Shown one piece after another: positions 26,897 to 35,952 of a DNA stretch of 43,551 nucleotides. The DNA comes from an uncultured Granulosicoccaceae bacterium (GTDB taxonomy: Bacteria > Pseudomonadota > Gammaproteobacteria > Granulosicoccales > Granulosicoccaceae). Made by a program: the position numbers and the translations under genes. A model generated the notes under the pieces. It saw only the letters and a list, made by a program, of their open reading frames with translations. It searched no databases and was not told where the DNA came from. The stretch lies in assembly GCA_937958675.1 (NCBI GenBank), contig CALGND010000032.1:1-43551 (forward strand), written 5' to 3'. Within the stretch, counting starts at the first letter, position 1; every line of letters begins with the position of its first letter.

Positions 26897-27692
26897 AAGC
26901 GTCTAACCAATCGGTGATATCAGCAGTAACTTCGTTGCGCCTATCCGGTGTTTCATTCAGAATCTCGTGCTTAAAACCTGGGTAACACTTTACTGATATT
27001 TTAGATTGGGGCGCATTGCTCGCAAACTCTTTTGTTCGGTCGGGATTCACGACCGGATCAGCTTCGGGTATGAGCAGCAAGGTATTAACATCCAAGTTAC
27101 TGGCTAGCTTGAATGTTGCAGCACCTGCTTTTAACAACCACATAACGTAGCTTGCAGATTTAAATCCATGCATAAGTGGGTCGTCGATCGCAATCTGTTG
27201 CTCAATTTTATCGGCGGTTAATCGTGTTGGGTCATAGTTTAAATCTTGCACGAAGAACGGCGCAACGGCATTAAGCGCATAGAGCTTAATTCGATTAAAC
27301 GGGCTAATCGTTATTTCAAACGCCGGTGCGGATAAAATTAGACCTGCTATTGGTACTTGCGTTTCAAGCGCTATTGCAGACGCCACAACACCACCGGTGC
27401 TATGGCCAAACAAAATTGGTGTAGCACCCGTTTCTTGTGCGAACTCATTCAGTTTAATAGCCGCATGCTCAACAAACGGTTGCTCGTCTTGAATAATACC
27501 CCGCTTACCATCACTTTTGCCATGTCCAGGGTGGTCATGTGCCCCAACAATATACCCAAGCCCTGTGAGGTGTTTTGCCAGCCGGTCGTAGCGCATGCCG
27601 TGTTCGCCCGCACCATGCAAAATGTAAACACCGCGTGTTTGAGTCGTCTCGCCAGCGGGATGCCAGCGGTGGGAATGAATAGAGAAAGTCAT
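26886..27692 (-). CDS. Alpha/beta hydrolase, monoacylglycerol lipase-like
   Basis: The 268-residue protein belongs to the serine hydrolase group that includes monoacylglycerol lipases and lysophospholipases. It has [21 protein letters not shown], the nucleophile elbow FGHSTGG, the acid in PEADPVVNP and the final His in [11 protein letters not shown]. No signal peptide is seen, so it is probably cytoplasmic. Its 3' end overlaps hutU by 11 bases on the other strand. It is not linked to histidine breakdown: HutG enzymes have a different fold and metal motif. Confidence 0.87.
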   Translation of the reverse strand: MTFSIHSHRWHPAGETTQTRGVYILHGAGEHGMRYDRLAKHLTGLGYIVGAHDHPGHGKSDGKRGIIQDEQPFVEHAAIKLNEFAQETGATPILFGHSTGGVVASAIALETQVPIAGLILSAPAFEITISPFNRIKLYALNAVAPFFVQDLNYDPTRLTADKIEQQIAIDDPLMHGFKSASYVMWLLKAGAATFKLASNLDVNTLLLIPEADPVVNPDRTKEFASNAPQSKISVKCYPGFKHEILNETPDRRNEVTADITDWLDAFSQ

Positions 27693-27937
27693 AGCTTGGT
27701 ATTGTAATCGAGCGTGCTAATGCTGTGGTAGTTACTAGTGGTAGTAAATAGGCTTATTCCTATGGCTCAATACTTCACTACCTGATTCACTTATAGCAAA
27801 TCGACCTTTTAATGGCAATCCAAACGGTTCTTTGCTGGCAAATTAAACATCTGATAAATCACGGAGCGAGAAGCGCACATATACCCCCATAAATGCTAAC
27901 TTGGATTAACCACTTAAAAAAACAAGGATCAGATCGA

Positions 27938-28834
27938 ATGACCGAACTGAGTATCAAACTAACTGGCGAAATTCAAGATTCCAATTTTGATGAATGGAAG
28001 AAGGATTTAATCAAGCAAATAAAAGCTACACCCACGGAGCTAAGCTCAGATGATGAATACGCTGCGGCCGACGATCAAGTAAAGCAATTCAAAGCAGCAG
28101 AGAAAGCCCTTAAAAAAGCCAAACAATCCGCTCTTGAACAAGCCGGCGATATTCAAACATTGTTTGACGCCATTGATGAGGTGTCTGCTGAAACGCGAGA
28201 AATACGTTTAACGCTCGAACGGCAGATCAAAGCGCGTAAAAAACAGATCAAAGACGACAGCATGAAGCAAGGCTTGGCAGCAATCAAAGCGATGATTGCA
28301 TCTCAAAGCGCTGATTTTAAGCTTATTGATCATAGCGAGTATCTAGACAAAAAATTATTAGAAGACGCTGTAAAAGGCCGAAGTAGTTTACGTACGATGG
28401 AAAAATCGGTTACAAAACTAACCGAGGAAATTGCTGAGAAAATTCGCATAAGATCGGAGCAAGTCGCCGACAATGCAGCCACTTTAAAAAAGCTAGACAA
28501 GGATCAGCAAGCCATTTTTCAAGATCGTGACGACCTGCTAGCACTAAGTTCTGAGGAGCTGGCAGCCACGATAGCCGAACGATTAGAGGTGGCTGGCGTT
28601 GAAGCTAAAACCGAAGCTGAACCAAAAACAACGAAAGCGGATGATTTCGATATTGACTTTGATATGGATGGTGTTGATGATGACGCTATAGCAGATACAA
28701 AAAGCGCGTATCAGATTACAATCGTTTTGAATTGCGATAAAGAGACGGCTGACTCAGTAGAAAAATTGGTCACTAAAGCGTTGAAGAAACAAGACGGCGT
28801 AGAGTCGATCACCCTCAGCGAACAAACGGCATGA
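27938..28834 (+). CDS. Coiled-coil protein resembling phage DUF1351-type proteins
   Basis: From the ATG at 27938, which has AAGGA nine bases upstream, the product is 298 residues. The N-terminus (ELSIKLTGEIQDSNFDEWKK), the charged helical middle (about 45-200, rich in K, E, Q and A with coiled-coil character) and the ETREIRLTLERQIKARKKQI segment resemble DUF1351 proteins found beside recombinase/exonuclease genes in phages. An acidic linker (near 222-240) leads to a C-terminal alpha/beta domain of about 50 residues. No phage gene, recombinase or integrase is near, so it may be a domesticated or transferred gene. Family assignment is from memory of pattern only. A PhyH gene follows after 48 bases. 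Confidence 0.5.
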   Translation: MTELSIKLTGEIQDSNFDEWKKDLIKQIKATPTELSSDDEYAAADDQVKQFKAAEKALKKAKQSALEQAGDIQTLFDAIDEVSAETREIRLTLERQIKARKKQIKDDSMKQGLAAIKAMIASQSADFKLIDHSEYLDKKLLEDAVKGRSSLRTMEKSVTKLTEEIAEKIRIRSEQVADNAATLKKLDKDQQAIFQDRDDLLALSSEELAATIAERLEVAGVEAKTEAEPKTTKADDFDIDFDMDGVDDDAIADTKSAYQITIVLNCDKETADSVEKLVTKALKKQDGVESITLSEQTA

Positions 28835-28882
28835 ACAAAGCGCCTTGCATTTGATTCTTAACTAATTGAGATTGGAACAACA

Positions 28883-29749
28883 TTGCCGAGCATCACGAAA
28901 TCAGAATTAGATACATTTTTAGCGGAAGGGTTTGTCACAAAAGACTCAATGATCGCACCAGCAGCTGTAGCTGCGTTAAAGCCAGCGTTTGCGGCCGTGT
29001 TTAATGGCCAGTTTGAAACAGGCGTTGCACCAGATGAAGTCAATTGGCAATACGCCAATGGTGACCCTGCCCTAACTCGGCAAATCTGCAACGGTTGGAA
29101 AGCCAATCGAACAATCGCGAGCACAGTACTGCAAGAATCACTCGGGGCGGCTATCGGGCAATTGGGCGGCTGGAGTGGCGTGAGGGTCATGATAGACAAT
29201 GTGCTCTGGAAACCACCCGGCGCACGTACGCTTGGTTATCATCAGGACAGCGCGTTTCTGTCTTGGTTTACCCCTAGCGATCTAATCACCTGTTGGATTG
29301 CCCTCGATGACACCACTAAAGATGGCGGCACAATGGAGCTTGTACGCGGGTCTCACCTGTGGGATCTGCACGAACCTAAGGGTGAATTTCATGCACCAAA
29401 GGACTATCGAGCACCAATGAAGGAAGCGGCAATCATTCAAGGTGTTAAACCAAACATCGCCTACATAGAAGTCCCCGCAGGCGGCGGCTCATTTCACCAC
29501 GGTCGCACTTGGCATGGCTCTGGCGAAAACGTAGGCGAACAGCCACGACGTGCACTGGTTTTACACGCAATGCGCGCTGATGTTGAATATGTTCCCGCTA
29601 ATTTTGCCCAAGGCATAGGCCCGATATACAGCCGTTATAAAAGGCTTGGGGATAACCAGCTAGATGAAAACTATTTTCCGATTATCTGGCAAGAAGATGG
29701 CTATCGTACTGCGGCAATTGAAGAGTATTGTTGTCCACGAGTTAAATGA
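28883..29749 (+). CDS. Phytanoyl-CoA dioxygenase (PhyH)-family protein
   Basis: The 288-residue protein has the PhyH iron-binding motif HQD in LGYHQDSAFLSWF (about 113), followed by LDDTTKDGGTMELVRGSHLW, the distal His in FHHGRTWHGSGEN and an Arg in RRALVLHAM for 2-oxoglutarate. Length is typical. The start is a TTG (28883-28885) with GGAAC upstream; the next Met lies about 20 codons in and would cut into the fold. Relatives hydroxylate ectoine, chlorinated metabolites or phytanoyl-CoA; the substrate here is not predictable. It may be co-transcribed with the coiled-coil gene 48 bases upstream. Confidence 0.85.
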   Translation: MPSITKSELDTFLAEGFVTKDSMIAPAAVAALKPAFAAVFNGQFETGVAPDEVNWQYANGDPALTRQICNGWKANRTIASTVLQESLGAAIGQLGGWSGVRVMIDNVLWKPPGARTLGYHQDSAFLSWFTPSDLITCWIALDDTTKDGGTMELVRGSHLWDLHEPKGEFHAPKDYRAPMKEAAIIQGVKPNIAYIEVPAGGGSFHHGRTWHGSGENVGEQPRRALVLHAMRADVEYVPANFAQGIGPIYSRYKRLGDNQLDENYFPIIWQEDGYRTAAIEEYCCPRVK

Positions 29750-29770
29750 AGATAAGCGGCGAGATGTCAT

Positions 29771-30934
29771 TTATAAGCGCCCGCTCGCAACGTCATAAAA
29801 AAGCTGGATGAAGTCTTCGTCACTCCAATCTCCCTTATGCATACCAGTACGAACGATAACAAGATCGCTCTGAGGAGATACATAGACGTATTGTCCCAAA
29901 TGACCAATTGCAGAATAGTCTGGTGCACCAGCTTCTCTAGGCATCACCCACCAACCATTCTCATAGTACCAAGCCGGTTCTGCGTCGGAGTTAGCTGGTT
30001 TTTCGCTAGAAATGCTAGTTGAAGAGGTATGCCATCGCTGCATTATCACATCCGATAAACCTGCACCCACTTCCAACATAGTTTGACCCATTAAGGCAAG
30101 ATCAATAGGTGCAGCGCCAAGACCAGCGGCCATCAACGGTACGCCCTCGTAGTCTGTCATCCAAACAGCATCGTTCGTTGCACCCATTGGATTCCATAAC
30201 TCTGATTGTAATAACTCAGGTAACGAACGGCCAGACGCTCGTTCGAAAGCAAGGCCAAGCAGGCCAGGATTAAAATCGTTGTAGACAAACTCTCCGGGGG
30301 CGCTTTCGATTTCTGCACGATTTAAAACGACTTTTCGTACACTGTCAGAGTAGTAAAGAAGTGGCAGGTCTTCAGTGAAGTACGGAAATGAAACCTCTCG
30401 CTTGATTGCAATACCTGAGCGCATATTGATTAGATCCGAATGCGAGATATTCTCAAATCGAGAGTCTCGATCGATAAGTTCGGGCACATATTGGGCGACA
30501 GACCCCTCCATAAAACCAGATAACTCTCCTGCCAGCATTCTACCTAGAACCATAGAGACAGCCGATTTAGATACGGAAAACGATGCTACAGCTTGGCCGG
30601 GAACATGCCCATTATAATGGGCTTCATAAATCACTACACCATTTTGCACTACGACTAACGAAGTACTCCCAAATTCCTCCATGAAACTATTAAGATCGTT
30701 TATTGCTGGGTGCAATTCAAAAGCAGCAATCACTTGATCGGGCTTTAACTGTTTTTTTAAATAGCGCGGGTTGGGAGAACGATTAAGCGTTAATACTGGT
30801 TTCCAATTAATATCGTCTACATCTGAATCTTGTTTGGTAAAAACACGATGCACATAGCTCAAACCATACGACCACTCAAGCACCCCAAGCAGCGCAACCG
30901 CAAGCAACAAAATTAAATACCAGGATTTTTTCAT
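29771..30934 (-). CDS. Serine hydrolase of the beta-lactamase class C fold
   Basis: From the ATG at 30932-30934 the product is 387 residues. It begins with a signal anchor (KKSWYLILLLAVALLGVLEW). The SxxK catalytic pair is in SFSVSKSAVSM (about 125), the second motif is YND in FVYNDFNPG and the third may be HLG in GHLGQYVYV. These features mark class C-type beta-lactamase-fold esterases/peptidases rather than resistance enzymes. The TTG four codons upstream is an alternative start. The gene is convergent with the PhyH gene and probably acts in the periplasm. The substrate is unknown. Confidence 0.82.
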   Translation of the reverse strand: MKKSWYLILLLAVALLGVLEWSYGLSYVHRVFTKQDSDVDDINWKPVLTLNRSPNPRYLKKQLKPDQVIAAFELHPAINDLNSFMEEFGSTSLVVVQNGVVIYEAHYNGHVPGQAVASFSVSKSAVSMVLGRMLAGELSGFMEGSVAQYVPELIDRDSRFENISHSDLINMRSGIAIKREVSFPYFTEDLPLLYYSDSVRKVVLNRAEIESAPGEFVYNDFNPGLLGLAFERASGRSLPELLQSELWNPMGATNDAVWMTDYEGVPLMAAGLGAAPIDLALMGQTMLEVGAGLSDVIMQRWHTSSTSISSEKPANSDAEPAWYYENGWWVMPREAGAPDYSAIGHLGQYVYVSPQSDLVIVRTGMHKGDWSDEDFIQLFYDVASGRL

Positions 30935-31012
30935 TCCTATACTCAACTCCGCCTCTGATTAGGGTTATCCCAATCTTACTAAAAGCTATCTGCCCGACAC
31001 TGACTTTAAAAA

Positions 31013-32938
31013 CTATGCGTCGGCAGTATTCTTTTGCTTGTGGCGCTTCTTTTTCTTCACTTTGTTTTTAGCCTTGGCTTTCAGCTTTGACTTTACCTTC
31101 GCCCTTTTTTCTGCCGCAGCCTTAGCTTTTTTATCGACTTTAACTTTAGGTTTTTTCGGTGTGTCGGATTTGTAGCTTGGCCCTTTTTTATCACTAAGCT
31201 TTGACATCCTCATGGGCACGCCACAAACACGCGTTTTTTTCAGGTCAGAGAAAATCTCTTTTGGCATCCCTTTGGGCAAATCAATCAAGCTGTGATCGGA
31301 TTCTATAACGATGCGGCCCATGTACTGACTTTCAATACCCGCCTCATTGGCGATTGCGCCAACGATATTGGCAGGCTTTACATCGTGGTCTGAACCCACT
31401 TCAAGCCTAAATCGTTCCATGCCTTTTTCGACAGGCTCTAGAGGCTTGCGTGTTGAATCTTCCGACTTACGTCTTTTGAAACTACTCTCACCGGAAGCAT
31501 CAGCACTACGCCCTCTGCGAGAGGAATCATCATTGCGAGCACGTTTTGATCGATCACGATCATTATTTTGCCCTCGATCACGTGAATTGTCTCGCTCTCG
31601 TTGGGCTCGCGGTGGTTTGTTTAGGTATAAAAATGGCGTGTCGCCTTGCATAAGCTGCGCTAACGCAGCCGCAACCTTCTCAGTAGGCACATCGTGCTCT
31701 TTTTGATACGAGTCGACTAGCTCTTCAAAAAACGTTAAATCGTTACCGTCCAACGTATCGGTAATACGTTGCTTAAAACGCGCGATGCGCCGATCATTGA
31801 TCGTGTCATTAGTTGGCAACTCCATTAACTCAATGGTTTTACCAGTGGCCTTTTCGATCGCATATTGCAATCGACGCTCACGTGGCGCTGCAAACAATAT
31901 CGCATCACCATGGCGTCCAGCACGGCCGGTTCTACCAATACGGTGAATATACGCTTCTATATCTGTGGGGATGTCGTAGTTAACAACATGACTGATACGA
32001 GGCACATCCAATCCGCGAGCTGCAACATCAGTGGCAACAATAATATCAATCTTACCCTTTTTTAAGTTATCGACGGTTTTCTCACGTTGCTTTTGCTGTA
32101 TGTCGCCATTTAATGGCGCGCAAGCATAGCCACGCGCTTCTAATTTTTCGGATAGATCTATTGTGGAGGTTTTGGTTCGAACAAAAACCAACATTGCATC
32201 AAACACTTCAGCTTCTAGTATGCGAGTCAGCACATCGAGCTTGGCGGCACCGCTTACCGTGCAATACCGTTGACGAATGGTGCTTGCTGTACGAGTTTTA
32301 CTTTCAACAGTGACGTGTTCAGGGCGATCAAGGTACTTAGTGGCTATACGCCTTATCTGCGATGGCATGGTGGCAGAGAACAAAGCGATTTGTCTTTGTG
32401 CAGGTGTTTTCTCTAAAATCCATTCAACGTCGTCGATAAAACCCATGCGCAACATCTCATCAGCTTCATCTAAAACTAAGGTTGTTAAGTTATCAAGTTT
32501 TAACGTGCCTCGACGCATATGATCCATCACTCGCCCAGGCGTACCTACTACGACATGCACGCCGCGCTCTAACGCGCGCAGTTGAGTGCGGTAATCCTGC
32601 CCGCCATAGATTGGCAACACATGAAAACCTTTGATGTTTTTAGCGTATTGCTGAAACGCTTCAGCTACTTGAATGGCAAGCTCGCGAGTCGGCGCTAGCA
32701 CTAGCGCCTGTACAGGCTTTACTGACACATCCAGCTTAGACAACACTGGCAAGGCAAAGGCCGCTGTTTTCCCCGTCCCGGTCTGAGCTTGACCTACCAT
32801 ATCCACACCTTTCAGCAACATCGGTATGGTTTGCGCTTGAATTGGCGACGGCGATTCATAGCCGATTTCGGTGATTGCCTTAAGCACAGGCTTGCTCAGC
32901 TTTAAGTCGCTGAAAGTAATAGGGTCTTGTGTAGTCAT
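31013..32938 (-). CDS. deaD: DEAD-box ATP-dependent RNA helicase DeaD/CsdA
   Basis: The 641-residue helicase has the Q motif (SPSPIQAQTIP), AQTGTGKT (motif I), VLDEADEM (II), FSATMP (III) and HRIGRTGRAGR (VI). An Arg/Asp/Ser-rich linker (about 440-500) leads to a DbpA-type RNA-binding domain (near 508-580) and a very Lys-rich tail. This is the DeaD/CsdA layout; the protein helps ribosome assembly and mRNA decay, mainly in the cold. The gene is preceded by 227 bases without a gene that contain a strong nested palindrome, consistent with a structured regulated leader. Its tail is longer and more basic than in Escherichia coli, as judged from composition. Confidence 0.93.
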   Translation of the reverse strand: MTTQDPITFSDLKLSKPVLKAITEIGYESPSPIQAQTIPMLLKGVDMVGQAQTGTGKTAAFALPVLSKLDVSVKPVQALVLAPTRELAIQVAEAFQQYAKNIKGFHVLPIYGGQDYRTQLRALERGVHVVVGTPGRVMDHMRRGTLKLDNLTTLVLDEADEMLRMGFIDDVEWILEKTPAQRQIALFSATMPSQIRRIATKYLDRPEHVTVESKTRTASTIRQRYCTVSGAAKLDVLTRILEAEVFDAMLVFVRTKTSTIDLSEKLEARGYACAPLNGDIQQKQREKTVDNLKKGKIDIIVATDVAARGLDVPRISHVVNYDIPTDIEAYIHRIGRTGRAGRHGDAILFAAPRERRLQYAIEKATGKTIELMELPTNDTINDRRIARFKQRITDTLDGNDLTFFEELVDSYQKEHDVPTEKVAAALAQLMQGDTPFLYLNKPPRAQRERDNSRDRGQNNDRDRSKRARNDDSSRRGRSADASGESSFKRRKSEDSTRKPLEPVEKGMERFRLEVGSDHDVKPANIVGAIANEAGIESQYMGRIVIESDHSLIDLPKGMPKEIFSDLKKTRVCGVPMRMSKLSDKKGPSYKSDTPKKPKVKVDKKAKAAAEKRAKVKSKLKAKAKNKVKKKKRHKQKNTADA

Positions 32939-33095
32939 TGGTATCTTGGGGGTGGTTTCACCCGTTGAAGCTAGCAGCCGAAACTCGACAAACCAGTAGA
33001 ACAGCCGCAGATTAACCTATTGCATAGTTTTTGACCACCACAAACACTCGTGCACGGGCAGTGATAATGAGATTTATACCCGATACATGGGGTGG

Positions 33096-33125
33096 TTCTA
33101 GGTTCCCGCGGGAAACCAGCTAGAA
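33096..33125 (-). promoter_or_regulatory. Nested palindrome in the deaD leader region
   Basis: TTCTAG (33096-33101) and CTAGAA (33120-33125) flank the exact 12-base palindrome TTCCCGCGGGAA (33103-33114). It lies about 160 bases upstream of the deaD start and 40 bases after the stop of the lyase gene. It could terminate the lyase message or fold in the deaD leader. No U-run follows on the minus strand. Confidence 0.45.
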
Positions 33126-33165
33126 AGCATGCTCTTCTGTCAGTTTCGTGACGACTTTTCTCGGG

Positions 33166-34137
33166 CTATTCCAGCTGCTTCGCTTTCGCGAGCAACACCT
33201 CGGCCTGCCGAATCGACACTCGGTCGATCAATCGGCCATCTAACGACACTGCTCCTCTGCCTTGAGCTTCAGCGGCAGCCATTGCCTCAAGTATGCGATT
33301 AGCATCACGTAGCTCTTCCGCCGAGGGGTTCATCACTTTGTTGATTGTCGCTATTTGATTTGGGTGTATCGCCCACTTGCCTTCGAATCCCAATGTAGCA
33401 GCGCGACGAGTAGCCGCAACAAGCCCTTCTTCATCACTGAAGTTGCCATAAGGACCATCGACAGGCCTTAAACCATTCGCGCGACACGCCACGACCAATC
33501 GAGACATCGCGTAGTGCCACATATCACCCCAATGCACGTCCCTTGAGCCGTCAGCTAAAGGATCAGTTAAAACGGCATAGTCTCTATTGACTCCGCCTAT
33601 GGTAGTGGTTCGCGCATGAGTCGATGCAGCGTAATCTGCCACACCAAAGTGCAAACTCTCATTACGTATGGATGCGGTTGCAATTTCAGTAACGTTTTGC
33701 ATGCCTAGCGCTGTTTCGATCACATGTTCTAAGCCAATACGCTTACCAAAACCTTTTGCCTGCTCTATTTGAGTGAGCAACATATCAACTGCATAGACAT
33801 CAGCTGCGGTGCCTATCTTAGGCACCATGATTAAATCAATATGTTGGCCCGCTTGCTCCACAACATCAACAACATCTCGATACATGTAGTGTGTATCCAA
33901 GCTATTGATACGCACGGATATCGTTTTATGGCTCCAATCAATATCATTTAATGCTTGTATTATATTTTTTCTAGCTTGCGTTTTCTCATCTGGTGCAACT
34001 GCATCTTCTAAATCTAAAAATACAATATCGGCATCCGATGCCGCCGCTTTTTCAAAAAAATGAGTTTGCGACCCTGGCACTGCAAGTTCTGTTCGGTTGA
34101 GTCTGGGGGTTGTCGGCTCTCGCGTTGTAAAGCTCAT
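33166..34137 (-). CDS. HpcH/HpaI (CitE-like) lyase, malyl-CoA lyase-like
   Basis: The 323-residue protein belongs to the CitE/HpcH family. It has FLDLEDAVAPDEK (Glu and Asp for Mg2+ and substrate), the Arg in SVRINSLDT and the MVPKIGTAADVYAVD segment. Wording such as GPYGNFSDEEG and GKWAIHPNQI is close to L-malyl-CoA/beta-methylmalyl-CoA lyase of Rhodobacter, which splits malyl-CoA to acetyl-CoA and glyoxylate. Neighbouring ethylmalonyl-CoA or 3-hydroxypropionate genes are absent, so this is a family call. The ATG at 34137 has a GGAC upstream. It precedes deaD on the same strand but 227 bases apart. Confidence 0.83.
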   Translation of the reverse strand: MSFTTREPTTPRLNRTELAVPGSQTHFFEKAAASDADIVFLDLEDAVAPDEKTQARKNIIQALNDIDWSHKTISVRINSLDTHYMYRDVVDVVEQAGQHIDLIMVPKIGTAADVYAVDMLLTQIEQAKGFGKRIGLEHVIETALGMQNVTEIATASIRNESLHFGVADYAASTHARTTTIGGVNRDYAVLTDPLADGSRDVHWGDMWHYAMSRLVVACRANGLRPVDGPYGNFSDEEGLVAATRRAATLGFEGKWAIHPNQIATINKVMNPSAEELRDANRILEAMAAAEAQGRGAVSLDGRLIDRVSIRQAEVLLAKAKQLE

Positions 34138-34461
34138 AAAACTTGTCCGTTATTAAGTGCTGCACACTATTATTTAAAAACACAGGCCACAAAGTATAAC
34201 GTGGCGTGACCCAGTACGATCATGTACTTAGCCATGTATTCGGCCCAACAATACTCTAAGGACCCTCGGCTAACTCAATATAATCTCGATAGCCAATCCA
34301 CTTAAATAGTTGCAGTACGTCCCTAATTCCACTGATTTTTTAAGGCTTGCGCTCCATTAGTCGATACCTCATTGGATAAATACTCTCAATTGAGAGCGAT
34401 TTATGGCAACAAGGCCGTCGCCATAGTCACAGTAATAGTTAGGCTTCGGGCGAATTCGGGA
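34138..34461. other. Intergenic region of 324 bases, promoters only
   Basis: This stretch separates the divergent lyase and unknown membrane-anchored genes. It has one short inverted repeat (AGTAC / GTACT around 34211-34226) and no convincing RNA gene, repeat or ORF with a ribosome binding site. The reading of the downstream gene could extend left to 34372, but that part lacks support. Confidence 0.5.
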
Positions 34462-35259
34462 ATGCTGACAACACAACCACCATCACTGAAAAAACTAATA
34501 ATAGGCTGCCTTGTGCCGTGTATTTTATTAGTAGTTGTTGGAGTGAGTTACTATTTCAATGACGGAACGCAAAGCACCCCTACCAACATAGCTAAACCAG
34601 AGCCACTTATTGTTGAGGAGCCTCAAACGCTGGTGTTGCTCACTAAACGTAGTAAAGCCGATGCATTCGCGAGGCGAATTGAAGACATTCGGGGATCAGT
34701 AAAAAATTTCGACGTTAACGATCACACTAGCGAATTAGCCAGTTTAGATGATGCCTTGAAAAGCTTTGATAGCTGGGCCGATTTTGTCGGCAAAGGCATA
34801 GCGATGAATCTAAGCGCTGATGCATCACTTAAGCTTAAAACGCTTTATGAATCTGCAGAAATTGTTCAACAAAAATCCCTGCCCGTTTTAAGAGATCAAT
34901 ATGGCCCGCTGATTCGCGCTAAGTTTGCAAAAATTAATGCGGCAAAGAGTGCGATGACCGTAGGCAAAGGTTTCAAGAGCCTAATATTTACCAGTGCAGA
35001 TTTTAAAAATAAAGAAGCCGTTGAGCAGTTCCACGCTGATAACCTAGAGCGATTCATCAACTTACGTTTTGAAAAAATAACCTACCGGCTGCGCAGATGG
35101 GACGAAAATCCTACTGTTAAAACTATCGCGAAGACTACAGATAAATCGCTTATCGATTGGACCCGTGACGCTGATGCAGGAGCCATAGGCCAACACCATA
35201 TATTTACCGCATCCAACCATCGCAAGGCACGTAAAACACGAACCGCCAGCGCTGAATAA
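34462..35259 (+). CDS. Membrane-anchored protein of unknown function
   Basis: From the ATG at 34462 the product is 265 residues. It starts with a short cytoplasmic stretch and one membrane segment (LIIGCLVPCILLVVVGVSYYF, about 11-31), then a mostly helical charged region that should lie in the periplasm, ending in a basic tail (SNHRKARKTRTASAE). No enzyme motif was seen and I do not recognise the family. An upstream extension to 34372 would add 30 residues, but the hydrophobic segment is better placed after this Met. It converges on a small membrane-protein gene, with a REP-like hairpin between them. Confidence 0.6.
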   Translation: MLTTQPPSLKKLIIGCLVPCILLVVVGVSYYFNDGTQSTPTNIAKPEPLIVEEPQTLVLLTKRSKADAFARRIEDIRGSVKNFDVNDHTSELASLDDALKSFDSWADFVGKGIAMNLSADASLKLKTLYESAEIVQQKSLPVLRDQYGPLIRAKFAKINAAKSAMTVGKGFKSLIFTSADFKNKEAVEQFHADNLERFINLRFEKITYRLRRWDENPTVKTIAKTTDKSLIDWTRDADAGAIGQHHIFTASNHRKARKTRTASAE

Positions 35260-35287
35260 AGCATAAAGCAGAAGTGCACCCAATCTT

Positions 35288-35311
35288 GTCATTCCGGCGC
35301 AGGCGGGAATC
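35288..35311. repeat. REP-like inverted element at the end of the small membrane-protein gene
   Basis: GTCATTCCGGCG and the following AGGCGGGAATC form a hairpin with 8-base arms (35291-35298 and 35303-35310, one G-G mismatch) and a GCAG loop. The core (GTCATTCC...GCGGGAATC) matches a repeat type dispersed in many proteobacterial genomes. It contains the stop codon and the last residues (RFPPAPE) of the minus-strand gene and lies between convergent ends, so it may also end transcription. Confidence 0.55.
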
Positions 35312-35882
35312 TATAAAGCCACTCAATGCCCTTTAAGCAAAGAGCCACCAGCAAGGCGACTAACACAACGGTGGTCGAGATCGACTTGGCCAATGACCAA
35401 TTGCTAGCGGTGGTGACCATAGCTTCAGTTAGCGCATCCGGCTCCACTCGCAGCATCACAGCCACAGCGCTATTCTCAAGATGATCTAAGCACCCAGCCA
35501 CAATCGCTAGTGCCGCCAATGTCCAACCCCAGTATCGTGGCAGCAAATGGACCAAGGGGATTGCGACTGTAATCGCGAACAACGTAGGATAAAACAAGTC
35601 TAGAAGCTGCTGTGTGTTGAGATAGAAATCGCGGCCCGCGTCAGTGATTAGCGTAAGGAACACCTGAGCGTCATCAAAGGAATAGCCCCCCGGACGCATG
35701 TCAAAAGGCACCCCTCCATCAGCCATCTCGCTGACCAAGGGAAGAGACCACAGAACCATAATTAGGTAGTTCGTTACCGTCGCGGCAACCAAAACCCAGT
35801 AAATTTTCCAGCCTTTGCTCACGGCGTCCTCTGATTGCAAATTTGACGTAAAGGCAGGCAATTTGTTCTCAAAAGGGTTCAT
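35289..35882 (-). CDS. Four-helix integral membrane protein, unknown function
   Basis: The 197-residue protein has four hydrophobic segments: about 28-53 (IYWVLVAATVTNYLIMVLWS), 88-112 (LFYPTLFAITVAIPLVHLLP), 117-135 and 166-187 (STTVVLVALLVALCLKG). A conserved-looking acidic/aromatic piece, GCLDHLENSAVA, follows the third helix. I do not recognise a characterised function. Its last six residues lie inside a REP-like repeat, so the C-terminus may have been replaced by insertion of the element. It is divergent from the Crp-like regulator gene, with about 70 bases between them, and could be its target. Confidence 0.7.
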   Translation of the reverse strand: MNPFENKLPAFTSNLQSEDAVSKGWKIYWVLVAATVTNYLIMVLWSLPLVSEMADGGVPFDMRPGGYSFDDAQVFLTLITDAGRDFYLNTQQLLDLFYPTLFAITVAIPLVHLLPRYWGWTLAALAIVAGCLDHLENSAVAVMLRVEPDALTEAMVTTASNWSLAKSISTTVVLVALLVALCLKGIEWLYRFPPAPE

Positions 35883-35952
35883 GCGATACTTTCCTATGTC
35901 TGCGAAATCGGTAAGCTATTCTCTATCGCAAACTCCACCGTGGCATTAACAA

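Noticed and set aside
26886..27692. Hydrolase next to hutU as possible HutG
   Set aside because: It has a serine nucleophile elbow GHSTGG and an alpha/beta hydrolase fold; HutG enzymes use metal-binding motifs that are absent.
29771..30934. Beta-lactamase resistance gene
   Set aside because: It has the class C fold motifs but also a signal anchor and non-lactamase context; only a fold-level call is justified.
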